In this document: positions 25,213-32,600 of the stretch, in pieces | Layout of the letters: each line of letters opens with the position of its first letter | Numbering within the stretch: the stretch's first letter is position 1 | Assembly: GCA_021784975.1 (NCBI GenBank) | Contig: JAJYGU010000452.1 | Span: forward strand, 1-36,824 | Length of the DNA: 36,824 nt | DNA from: Planctomycetota bacterium | Lineage (GTDB): Bacteria > Planctomycetota > Planctomycetia > Pirellulales > Thermoguttaceae | Direction: 5' to 3' | Notes under the pieces: model-generated | Seen by the model: only the letters and a program-made list of their open reading frames with translations | What the model was told of the DNA's origin: nothing | The model's database searches: none | Translations under genes and position numbers: made by a program

Positions 25213-27933
25213 ATGGCCAAAAAATCAGCCGCCTCCACGGGAAATTCCTTGGTGATCGTCGAATCGCCCGCCAAGGCACGTACGATCAGCAAGTTTCTCG
25301 GCAGTGGCTACGTGCTCGAGGCCAGTATCGGCCATGTTCGCGACCTGCCGCAAGGTGCCAAGGAGGTTCCGGCGGAGTATAAGAAGGAGGATTGGGCGTA
25401 TCTGGGCGTCAACGTGAACCGGGACTTCGAACCGATTTACATCATTCCCCGCGAGAAATCGCAGCAAGTTCGCAAGCTCAAGCGGCTCTTGAAGGAGGCC
25501 AAAGACCTGTACCTGGCCACCGATGAAGACCGGGAAGGCGAGGCCATCAGTTGGCACTTGTGCGAGGTGCTGAACCCTCGCGTGCCGGTGCGGCGGTTGG
25601 TCTTCCATGAAATCACTGAAGGGGCCATTCGCGAGGCTCTGCAGAACCCGCGCGAGATTGATCACAATCTGGTTCGGGCTCAAGAGGTCCGCCGCATTGT
25701 CGATCGTCTTTATGGCTACGATGTCTCCCCCCTGTTGTGGCGGAAAATACGCCCGCGGCTCTCCGCCGGCCGGGTGCAGAGTGTGGCCGTGCGGCTGATC
25801 GTCGAGCGGGAGCGGCAGCGGATGGCCTTCAGGGCGGCGACGTTTTGGGACCTTTTGGGTGAGTTTGCCAAACCCAGCGGCGAGAGCTTCGCGGCCGAAC
25901 TAGTCTCGGTCGACGGCCGTAATATCCCCGCCAGCCGGGATTTCGACCCGGTCACCGGCAAGTTGAAGGACGCCAAGCTGTTGCTCCTGAGCGAGCAGGA
26001 GGCCCGGGCGTTGGTCGCCCGGCTCCGCGACGCCCTTTGCCGAGTGGCCCACGTCGAAGACAAGCCCTACACGACCCGCCCCTATCCGCCGTTTACCACC
26101 AGCACCTTGCAGCAAGAGGCCAACCGGAAGTACGGATTTACTGCCCGGCATACCATGCAGGTGGCCCAGGCGCTCTACGAGAACGGCTTCATCACCTACA
26201 TGCGGACGGATTCGACCACCCTGGCCGCCGTGGCCGTCGACGCTGCCCGCCGCCTGGTCGCCTCGCAGTACGGCGAGGAATACCTGCCCTCGGCGCCGCG
26301 GGTGTATCAAACCAAGGTCAAGAACGCCCAGGAGGCCCACGAGGCAATTCGACCCGCCGGTCGCGTGCTGGATTTTCCCGAAACCTTGCGCGGCCGGCTG
26401 AGCCCCGACGAGTTCAAGCTCTACGATTTGATCTGGAAGCGAACCGTCGCCAGTCAGATGGTCGATGCCCGCGGTCATCGCCTGACCATTCGCCTCGAAG
26501 TCGAGGGCGCGATCTTCGAGGCCAGTGGGAAGACGATCGAGTTCCCCGGCTATTTGCGGGCGTATGTCGAGGGCTCGGACGACCCCGAGGCCGAGTTGGC
26601 CGACCGCGAGACCGTGCTGCCGCCGCTGGCCGTCGGTGAAAGGCTGCACTGCCAACACCTCGAGCCGAAGAGCCACACCACCCAGCCGCCCAACCGCTAC
26701 AGCGAGGCCTCGCTGACCCGCGCGTTGGAGGAAATGGGCATCGGCCGGCCCAGCACCTATGCGTCGATCATCGACACCATCTTGGCCCGGCAATATGTCT
26801 TCAAGCTGGGCCGCAGCAACGTGCTGGTGCCCACCTGGACCGCGTTTGCCGTCTCGCAGTTGCTCGAGGCCCACCTGCCCGATCTGGTCGATTACCAGTT
26901 CACCGCGGAGATGGAGGACGAGCTCGACGCCATCAGCCGCGGCGAGATGAATTATCTCGACTACCTGCGGAGCTTCTACTTCGGCAATGAACACCCGGGC
27001 TTGAAGCAATTGTTGAAAGACAAGGCCGACGAGATTAGCGCCCGGGAGGTATGCCGTATCCCGCTTGGCGAACCGACGGGGGAAGGGGATCGCGGCCAAC
27101 AAGTCTTTATTCGCGTGGGCCGCTACGGCCCTTTCCTGGAACAAGGCCCGCGGCGGGCCAGCCTGCCCGACAAACTGCCCCCCGACGAACTGACTCTCCC
27201 ACGGGCCCTGGAGATGCTCGACCAGGCAGGGCAGGGCGAGGAGCCGCTGGGCTATTGTCCTGAGACGCACAAGCCTGTCTATCTCAAGACCGGACGTTTC
27301 GGTCCCTATGTGCAGCGCGGCACATCCGAGGACGACCAGAAGCCGCAGAGCGCCTCGCTGTTGAAAGGCATGACGGCCAAGGACGTCGATCTGGCCACTG
27401 CGGTGAAGCTGCTCGCCTTGCCACGCACGCTGGGCGATCATCCGCAGACGGGCCAGCCGATATTGGCCCACAACGGCCGCTACGGGCCGTATGTGAAGTG
27501 TGGGACGGAGACCCGCTCGCTGCCCGACGGCTGTTCGCCCCTGGACGTCACCCTGGAGCAGGCACTGGCCCTGTTGGCGCAGCCCAAGGCCCGGCGCGGG
27601 GCCGCCTCGCGGCGCGAGCCGTTGAAGGTCTTCGACCCCTCGCCGGTGACCGGCCAACCGGTGCGACTGATGCAAGGCCGCTACGGTCCTTACGTGAGCG
27701 ACGGCGCCACCAACGCCTCGCTGCCCCGCGGGGCCTCGCCGGAGGAAGTGACCTTCGCGTATGCTTTGGATCTCTTGAAGGCCCGTGCCGAAGCCGGCCC
27801 CGCTCGCCGGGCGGGCCGGAACAAGGCCGGCCCCCGCGCCTCCAAGGTCGCCAAGAAGACCGTCAAGACAACCGCGAAGAAGGCCGCCCGGAAGACCGCT
27901 AAACGCAACACCCAGAAATCTGACGACGCGTAA
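25213..27933 (+). CDS. topA: DNA topoisomerase I (type IA)
   Basis: This 906-residue enzyme relaxes negative supercoils through a 5'-phosphotyrosine intermediate. The Toprim domain shows VIVESPAKARTISKFLG and LATDEDREGEAISWHL. The active-site tyrosine is in FITYMRTDSTT (Tyr329), and RLSAGRVQSVAVRL and GIGRPSTYASII are further family blocks. The C-terminus has no Cys4 zinc fingers. It has four repeats centred on GRYGPFLEQG, GRFGPYVQRG, GRYGPYVKCG and GRYGPYVSDG, then a histone-H1-like Lys/Ala tail (KKTVKTTAKKAARKTAK) suited to DNA contact. The ATG at 25213 was preferred to the track start at 25123 because similarity begins immediately after it. Confidence 0.97.
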   Translation: MAKKSAASTGNSLVIVESPAKARTISKFLGSGYVLEASIGHVRDLPQGAKEVPAEYKKEDWAYLGVNVNRDFEPIYIIPREKSQQVRKLKRLLKEAKDLYLATDEDREGEAISWHLCEVLNPRVPVRRLVFHEITEGAIREALQNPREIDHNLVRAQEVRRIVDRLYGYDVSPLLWRKIRPRLSAGRVQSVAVRLIVERERQRMAFRAATFWDLLGEFAKPSGESFAAELVSVDGRNIPASRDFDPVTGKLKDAKLLLLSEQEARALVARLRDALCRVAHVEDKPYTTRPYPPFTTSTLQQEANRKYGFTARHTMQVAQALYENGFITYMRTDSTTLAAVAVDAARRLVASQYGEEYLPSAPRVYQTKVKNAQEAHEAIRPAGRVLDFPETLRGRLSPDEFKLYDLIWKRTVASQMVDARGHRLTIRLEVEGAIFEASGKTIEFPGYLRAYVEGSDDPEAELADRETVLPPLAVGERLHCQHLEPKSHTTQPPNRYSEASLTRALEEMGIGRPSTYASIIDTILARQYVFKLGRSNVLVPTWTAFAVSQLLEAHLPDLVDYQFTAEMEDELDAISRGEMNYLDYLRSFYFGNEHPGLKQLLKDKADEISAREVCRIPLGEPTGEGDRGQQVFIRVGRYGPFLEQGPRRASLPDKLPPDELTLPRALEMLDQAGQGEEPLGYCPETHKPVYLKTGRFGPYVQRGTSEDDQKPQSASLLKGMTAKDVDLATAVKLLALPRTLGDHPQTGQPILAHNGRYGPYVKCGTETRSLPDGCSPLDVTLEQALALLAQPKARRGAASRREPLKVFDPSPVTGQPVRLMQGRYGPYVSDGATNASLPRGASPEEVTFAYALDLLKARAEAGPARRAGRNKAGPRASKVAKKTVKTTAKKAARKTAKRNTQKSDDA

Positions 27934-27955
27934 CGCCCGCGATAAGCCTGACGAC

Positions 27956-28008
27956 GGGGACGGTCCCGATTTTTTGTGGCAGGACGCCACAATAAATGGG
28001 ACTGTCCT
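27956..28008. repeat. Long-hairpin REP-like element upstream of trpF
   Basis: The left half (GGGACGGTCCCGATTTTTTGTGGC) is nearly the reverse complement of the right half (GCCACAATAAATGGGACTGTCC), so the whole element folds into one long hairpin. Each end also contains its own palindrome, GGGAC-N-GTCC. The left palindrome followed by six T resembles a terminator for topA. A half copy lies at 36598. Confidence 0.75.
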
Positions 28009-28042
28009 CCTTGGTTCACCAGAGACGCCCAAATCGAGCCCC

Positions 28043-28732
28043 ATGTTCCGCATCAAGATCTGTGGCATTACCAGCGTGGGCGACGGGCTGATGGCGGTCG
28101 ACGCCGGGGCCGATGCCGTCGGGTTGAACTTCTACGGCCGCAGCCCGCGCTTCATCACCTTCCAGACAGCCCGGCAAATCGTGGCCGCCTTGCCCAAGCC
28201 GGTGACCAAGGTCGGCCTGTTCGTCGATGCGGAGGTTGAGGAGGTCTGTCGCAGCTTCGACGAGCTGGGTCTGGATCTCGTGCAACTCCACGGCAACGAA
28301 CCGCCGGAGTATCTGCTTCGATTAGGTCAACGGCCGGTGATGCGAGCGTTTCGCCTCGGTGGTGACGGGCTGCGGCCGGTGACCGAGTATCTCGTTCGAT
28401 GCAGCGCCCTGGAGGCCGTGCCGAAATGGGTCTTGCTGGATGCGAAGGTCCCCGGCCAATATGGTGGCACCGGCCAGACGACCGACTGGTCGGCGGCCGC
28501 GTCGTACGTCCAACAAGGGGGCTTACCACCGCTGGTCTTGGCAGGCGGCCTGACGCCTGCCAATGTAGCCCAAGCGATCCACGTTGTCCGGCCAGCGGCC
28601 ATTGATACCGCCAGCGGTGTAGAAGCCAGCCCTGGCCACAAAGACCCGGTCCTGGTCCAGGCATTTGTGGTAGCCGCGCAGGCCGGCTGGGATCATGAGG
28701 CCGCTGGCTCGCCGGCGTCCGAATGGAACTGA
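28043..28732 (+). CDS. trpF: Phosphoribosylanthranilate isomerase
   Basis: This 229-residue TIM-barrel enzyme performs the third step of tryptophan synthesis, isomerising N-(5-phosphoribosyl)anthranilate. The catalytic cysteine is in KICGIT (Cys7) and the catalytic aspartate in VLLDAKVPGQYGGTG (Asp133). The phosphate-binding end is LVLAGGLTPANV and AIDTASGVEASPGHKD. Length is normal. The start at 28043 is chosen because the family begins with this strand; the longer track ORF runs through the repeat and the topA end. No other trp gene is nearby, so the pathway is scattered. No clear ribosome-binding site is seen. Confidence 0.96.
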   Translation: MFRIKICGITSVGDGLMAVDAGADAVGLNFYGRSPRFITFQTARQIVAALPKPVTKVGLFVDAEVEEVCRSFDELGLDLVQLHGNEPPEYLLRLGQRPVMRAFRLGGDGLRPVTEYLVRCSALEAVPKWVLLDAKVPGQYGGTGQTTDWSAAASYVQQGGLPPLVLAGGLTPANVAQAIHVVRPAAIDTASGVEASPGHKDPVLVQAFVVAAQAGWDHEAAGSPASEWN

Positions 28733-28888
28733 CGTTTACTCAACCGGCAAAATCGGCTACTTTTCTCGCCAAGCCTCCGCATGGTAACGGGATGCGGCTT
28801 GCGTTTCGGTGCGCGCAAGACGTCCGGCGGGCGGCGCCGCGCACCGTCACGAAAGGCCACCCGGACGCATCTGCTCCCTCAGCCACGC

Positions 28889-29758
28889 ATGACTACCTCG
28901 ACTTTGCCCGCCCAGGCCTTGCCGACTTGCCCCCTACCCGTCGCAGGCTCCGCGTTACGGATCGCGCCAGCCGACCACGATTTGACGGTGGTCATTCCGG
29001 CCTACAACGAAGAGCAACGCTTGCCGGAGACGCTGACGCAACTGACCGCCTTCTTGAACCACTGGGGGGTAGATTATCGCGTGCTGGTGGCCGACGACGG
29101 GAGCACGGACCGAACGGAAGTGCTGGCCCGCGATCACGGCCCGCGCTGTTCCACCCTCCGGTTGACGCCGCAGGGCGGCAAGGGCCGAGCGGTCCGAGCC
29201 GCCATGCTCCGTGCCGCCGGGCGGGTGCTGGCCTTCACCGACGCCGATCTGCCCTTCGATCTGGCGGCCCTGCGGACGGGCTATGAGTTGATCCATCGTG
29301 GCCAGTGCCAAGTGGTCTTCGGCGCCCGCGACCTGCCTGAGTCCAAGAGCCTGGTCCCTCGGCGGATAACGCGGCGCATGGCCACCTTTGCCTTCCGCCA
29401 GATCGCCAAGTGGCTGATTTCCCGCCAAGTCACCGATACCCAGTGCGGGATGAAGGTCTTCAGCCGCCGCGCCGCTGTGGAAATCTTCTCCAGGACCACC
29501 ATTGAGGGATTTGCCTTCGATGCCGAAGTCGTCCTGCTGACCCATCGGCTGGCCCTGCCGTTCGAGCGGTTGCCGGTGCGGCTGGTCCACGACTTCGACT
29601 CGACGTTGTCGCTGCGTCGCAACGTCGTCCCCATGTTGTACGACGTGTTGCGCCTCTGGCTGCGCGATCGGCTGGGCCACCCATGGCCGGCGCCGCCGTT
29701 GGATTTCGCCGAGGCCGGGCCGACTTCGGAAGATGATCGCAACCGGCTGGCCGCGTAG
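28889..29758 (+). CDS. Family 2 glycosyltransferase (polyprenyl-phosphate glycosyltransferase-like)
   Basis: This 289-residue protein is a GT-A fold enzyme that should transfer a sugar from a nucleotide donor, most likely to a polyprenyl phosphate. The N-terminal block is LTVVIPAYNEEQRLPETL. The donor motifs are VADDGSTDRTE and the DxD-type FTDADLPFD. The QVTDTQCGMKVFSR and FAFDAEVVLL stretches are typical of the dolichyl-phosphate glucosyltransferase-like subgroup. No membrane helix is evident. The ATG at 28889 was preferred; the track start adds 36 basic residues without similarity. The deacetylase gene begins 2 nt after its stop, so both probably modify the same glycan or lipid-linked sugar. 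Confidence 0.88.
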   Translation: MTTSTLPAQALPTCPLPVAGSALRIAPADHDLTVVIPAYNEEQRLPETLTQLTAFLNHWGVDYRVLVADDGSTDRTEVLARDHGPRCSTLRLTPQGGKGRAVRAAMLRAAGRVLAFTDADLPFDLAALRTGYELIHRGQCQVVFGARDLPESKSLVPRRITRRMATFAFRQIAKWLISRQVTDTQCGMKVFSRRAAVEIFSRTTIEGFAFDAEVVLLTHRLALPFERLPVRLVHDFDSTLSLRRNVVPMLYDVLRLWLRDRLGHPWPAPPLDFAEAGPTSEDDRNRLAA

Positions 29759-29760
29759 CC

Positions 29761-30732
29761 ATGAACCCCACCGCCGCCCGCATCACCTTGCATGCCGACG
29801 ACCTGGGGCTGAACCCGGCCGTCCGCGAAGGCGTCTTACAAGGTTTCCGCCACGGGCTGTTGACCAGCAGTTCCCTACTGAGCAACGCCCCCGACGCCGC
29901 CCGCGCATTGGATGGGTGGAAGCAGCTTGAGGCGGAGCGGCGAAGTGGCGGTTTGCCGTCGTTGCTGAAGCGAGAGCGGCTCGGCGATCCGAATGAGCCT
30001 TTCGACTTGGGCGTCCATTTGAACCTGACTCAGGGCCGGCCGCTGACCGGCGACCGTTACCCAAGCGAATTGCTCGACCGCCGGGGCCGCTTTCCCGGCG
30101 TATTTGCTCTCTTTGCGCGACTGCTCCGCGGCGGCGGTCGCTTCCGTACGGCCGTGCAGGCGGAACTCGAAGAGCAGGTGCGGTTCGTCTGCGACCACGG
30201 TATCAGGCCATTGCCTCTCAACGGGCATCAATATGTGGAGATGATGCCGGAAGTCCGCTCCCTGCTGCCAGGGCTTGCAGAAAAGTTCCACATCCCGACG
30301 GTGCGAGTGGCCTTCGAGCCGACCCTGTTTCGCTCAACGTTCGTTGGTCGTTTTCAACCCTGGCAATGGCCTCTGGGCCGGCTCAAGCGATGCTTCGCCA
30401 AGCGCCTCCGCCGGCAAATGGACCGGGTGAGGATTGCACATCCCGCGGCGTTTTACGGCACCGTGCACGCCGGACGGGTCGACCTGCCGACGATGCGGTG
30501 CTTCCTAAGCCATGCGGGCCGTTTTTCGCTGACGGAGATTGCCCTGCACCCAGCGGTCGAGCGGCCCCTATTGTCCTCCGAAGAGGTCGCCGACGGCTGG
30601 GAAGACCCACTCGGCTCGCTACGTCCCCGAGAACTGCAATTGCTGGTGGCCGATGAGCTGGTGACGCTCATCGAATCCAACCACCTCCGCTTAGGCCGGC
30701 TTGCTTCCGATTCCTCCGACGCCGCTGGCTGA
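29761..30732 (+). CDS. ChbG/HpnK (YdjC)-family carbohydrate deacetylase
   Basis: The product (323 residues) is a metal-dependent deacetylase of the YdjC fold, a TIM-barrel-like family. Members remove acetyl groups from chitobiose-type sugars (ChbG) or act in hopanoid modification (HpnK). Motifs are LHADDLGLNPAVREG (metal aspartates 13 and 14), FDLGVHLNLTQGRPL and PLNGHQYVEMMPEV (metal histidines). The C-terminus has EIALHPAVE. The start ATG is 2 nt after the glycosyltransferase stop, indicating translational coupling. Context suggests action on a sugar placed by that enzyme. The exact substrate is unknown, and no hopanoid gene cluster is seen. Confidence 0.9.
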   Translation: MNPTAARITLHADDLGLNPAVREGVLQGFRHGLLTSSSLLSNAPDAARALDGWKQLEAERRSGGLPSLLKRERLGDPNEPFDLGVHLNLTQGRPLTGDRYPSELLDRRGRFPGVFALFARLLRGGGRFRTAVQAELEEQVRFVCDHGIRPLPLNGHQYVEMMPEVRSLLPGLAEKFHIPTVRVAFEPTLFRSTFVGRFQPWQWPLGRLKRCFAKRLRRQMDRVRIAHPAAFYGTVHAGRVDLPTMRCFLSHAGRFSLTEIALHPAVERPLLSSEEVADGWEDPLGSLRPRELQLLVADELVTLIESNHLRLGRLASDSSDAAG

Positions 30733-30781
30733 CTCAGCTATTCCGGCCGACAGTGAATATAGACCGTCGGCGGGGCAAAAT

Positions 30782-30858
30782 GAGACGTTTAGCCGCCGCC
30801 GGTACGGCGACGATTGGCGGTGCAGGGCCGACCTTCCGTCGGTCGCTGAACGTTTCGG
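30782..30858. repeat. Dispersed repeat, copy 2 (matches 15151-15232)
   Basis: It shares a 21-bp identical core with 15151-15232. Its ends are imperfect inverted repeats: GAGACGTTTAGCCGCC on the left, and GAAACGTTCAGCGACC when the right end is read on the other strand. It lies immediately before the TATAAT that may serve uvrC. Confidence 0.75.
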
Positions 30859-30874
30859 TCCATCCCGCATGCGG

Positions 30875-30880
30875 TATAAT
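30875..30880 (+). promoter_or_regulatory. Possible -10 element for uvrC
   Basis: A perfect TATAAT lies 26 bp before the uvrC ATG and just beyond the dispersed repeat. No good -35 is present at 16-18 bp, where the sequence is GTTTCG inside the repeat end. Confidence 0.4.
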
Positions 30881-30906
30881 TCAGTGGGTTTGGGCGCCTC
30901 GCACCA

Positions 30907-32331
30907 ATGGCTGATGAACCTTCTCCGCCTTCCGATAATTCCTCGGCTGCCGAAAAGGTCCGCTCCTTTCCGCAGACGCCCGGGGTCTATCTGATGAAGG
31001 ATGGGGCGGGGCGAGTGATCTACGTGGGCAAGGCGAAGAACCTCCGCGCTCGGGCCGGCAGCTACTTCTTGCCGGCGGCCGCCGAGGACCCCCGCACCGC
31101 CCGGCTCGTGCCGGAGATTCGCGACATCGACTACCTCGAGGCCGAAAGCGAGATCGATGCCTTGTTGATGGAAGCCCGCCTGATCAAGGACATCCTGCCC
31201 AAGTACAATCGCGACCTCCGCGACGACAAGACTTTCCCCTACCTGGAAATCTATACGCGGGAAGACTTTCCCCGCGTCCGCTTGACCCGCCAGCCGATGG
31301 CCCGCGGCACCAAGCTCTATGGGCCGTTTACCAACCCACGGGCATTGCGAGGCGCAATCCAACTGCTGCAAAAGACCTTCAAGTTCCGCACCTGCTCGCT
31401 CGACATCGACGAGAGCGATCCCCGCTGGCGATGGTTCCGCCCCTGTCTGCTGGCCTCGATCCACCAGTGTTCGGCCCCGTGCAACCTGCGGATTTCGAAA
31501 CAGGAGTATCGCAAAGCCGTTCGCCGGCTGCAGCGGTTCCTGGAGGGCGATCGCCGGAAGCTGCTTGCCGAGATGCGCGAGGAAATGGCGGCGGCGGCCA
31601 AAGACCTGCACTTCGAGGAGGCCGCTCGGCTCCGCGACGAAATCGAGATGATCGAGTCGCTCGATCAATGCGGCAAGCTGGAGACCCACGTGCAGCCCGA
31701 GGTCTTTCCCATCGATCCCAAAAAGGGCGTAGCCGGTCTGCAGCGGGTGTTGCGGCTCGAGCGCCGGCCGCGGACCATCGAAGGGATCGACATCGCCCAC
31801 ACCGCCGGCACGGCCACGGTGGCCAGCCTGGTGCAGTTCATCGACGGGCTGCCGTTCAAGCCGGGCTACCGGCGGATGAAGATTCGCGGCGTGGAAGGGC
31901 CGGACGACGTGGCCAGCATCCACGAAGCGGTGGCCCGCCGTTTTCACCACCTCCGCACGGCGGGCGAAGCACCGCCCGACATCCTCTTGATCGACGGCGG
32001 CCCGGGACAGCTCAACGCCGCCTTGGCCGCGCTGCCTGATAAGGCAAGCCATGCTAGGCAGACTGGTCTCGAAGACGAACCCAGTTTCAACGACCCGCAC
32101 GAGAGTTCGGGCCAGTCGCCCGTCCCGGCGGCTAGTGGCGTCGGCCTGACGACGGTGCTCGCGCTGGCTAAGCGTGAAGAGATGGTGTACCTGCCGGGCA
32201 GCCCGGCCCCGCTGCAACTGAGCCGCCATAGTTATGCCTTGCGGCTGCTGCAATACGTCCGCGACGAGGCCCACCGCTTCGCCCAACACTATCACCACAT
32301 CCTGCGGCGCCAGTCGCAAATGGGTGAGTGA
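30907..32331 (+). CDS. uvrC: Short excinuclease ABC subunit C lacking the helix-hairpin-helix end
   Basis: UvrC makes both incisions in nucleotide excision repair. This 474-residue form has the GIY-YIG nuclease domain (TPGVYLMKDGAGRVIYVGKAKNLRAR), then four conserved cysteines matching the iron-sulfur site (RTCSLDI, RPCLLASIHQCSAPC). The UVR helical motif (AAAKDLHFEEAARLRDEIEMI) and the RNase H-like second nuclease domain follow (IEGIDIAHTAGTATVASLV, LLIDGGPGQLNAAL, VRDEAHRFAQHYHH). An extra segment of about 35 residues (after LAALPD) interrupts the second nuclease domain. The protein stops about 10 residues beyond HRFAQHYHH, so the C-terminal double helix-hairpin-helix DNA-binding domain of the usual 600-residue UvrC is absent. 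No frameshifted remnant follows. No clear ribosome-binding site is seen. Confidence 0.92.
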   Translation: MADEPSPPSDNSSAAEKVRSFPQTPGVYLMKDGAGRVIYVGKAKNLRARAGSYFLPAAAEDPRTARLVPEIRDIDYLEAESEIDALLMEARLIKDILPKYNRDLRDDKTFPYLEIYTREDFPRVRLTRQPMARGTKLYGPFTNPRALRGAIQLLQKTFKFRTCSLDIDESDPRWRWFRPCLLASIHQCSAPCNLRISKQEYRKAVRRLQRFLEGDRRKLLAEMREEMAAAAKDLHFEEAARLRDEIEMIESLDQCGKLETHVQPEVFPIDPKKGVAGLQRVLRLERRPRTIEGIDIAHTAGTATVASLVQFIDGLPFKPGYRRMKIRGVEGPDDVASIHEAVARRFHHLRTAGEAPPDILLIDGGPGQLNAALAALPDKASHARQTGLEDEPSFNDPHESSGQSPVPAASGVGLTTVLALAKREEMVYLPGSPAPLQLSRHSYALRLLQYVRDEAHRFAQHYHHILRRQSQMGE

Positions 32332-32347
32332 ACGCTTGAACCCGACC

Positions 32348-32376
32348 TTTACTCGGCGGTGGGAATGACCTACACT
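32348..32376 (+). promoter_or_regulatory. Candidate promoter for the ClC channel gene
   Basis: TTTACT (32348-32353) and TACACT (32371-32376) are separated by exactly 17 bp, with four of six consensus positions in each. It lies about 225 bp before the channel start, leaving room for a structured leader. Confidence 0.4.
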
Positions 32377-32413
32377 AGTAAGCTAGATTGTTAATCGTGG
32401 CTTGCGCCATCTA

Positions 32414-32511
32414 GGCGACTGTCGCCGGACCCAGCGGGTGAGTTTGATGGTGGCCCGCTGGCGAAGGGCTTCTGCCCACTGGCCCAAACATCGCCGGCAA
32501 AGAGGCGGTGT
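32414..32511 (+). promoter_or_regulatory. Hairpin-rich leader upstream of the ClC channel gene
   Basis: Four stem-loops occur in under 100 nt. They are GGCGAC-T-GTCGCC (32414-32426); CCAGCGGG paired with CCCGCTGG around a 15-nt loop (32431-32461); GGGC-TTCT-GCCC (32466-32477); and ACATCGCC paired with GGCGGTGT, with one G-U pair, around GGCAAAGA (32488-32511). They lie between a candidate promoter and the start codon, so a cis-acting RNA is possible. I do not recognise a known riboswitch class, and some hairpins are expected by chance at this GC content. Confidence 0.4.
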
Positions 32512-32600
32512 GTGACGAACACTGAGTGGCCGGACAAATACGCGAGGGGGCAAAGCCGACGGCAAGCTACGCTTCAGAGGGTGGGGCAGGGTCGATAGCA

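Noticed and set aside
25900-28068. 722-aa minus-strand ORF opposite topA
   Set aside because: topA is unambiguous; the antisense frame is a codon-bias shadow.
30691-32319. 542-aa minus-strand ORF opposite uvrC
   Set aside because: uvrC motifs are clear on the plus strand; the antisense ORF has none.
32348-32600. Fluoride riboswitch before the ClC channel
   Set aside because: The conserved fluoride-riboswitch core sequence could not be found; only generic stem-loops are visible.
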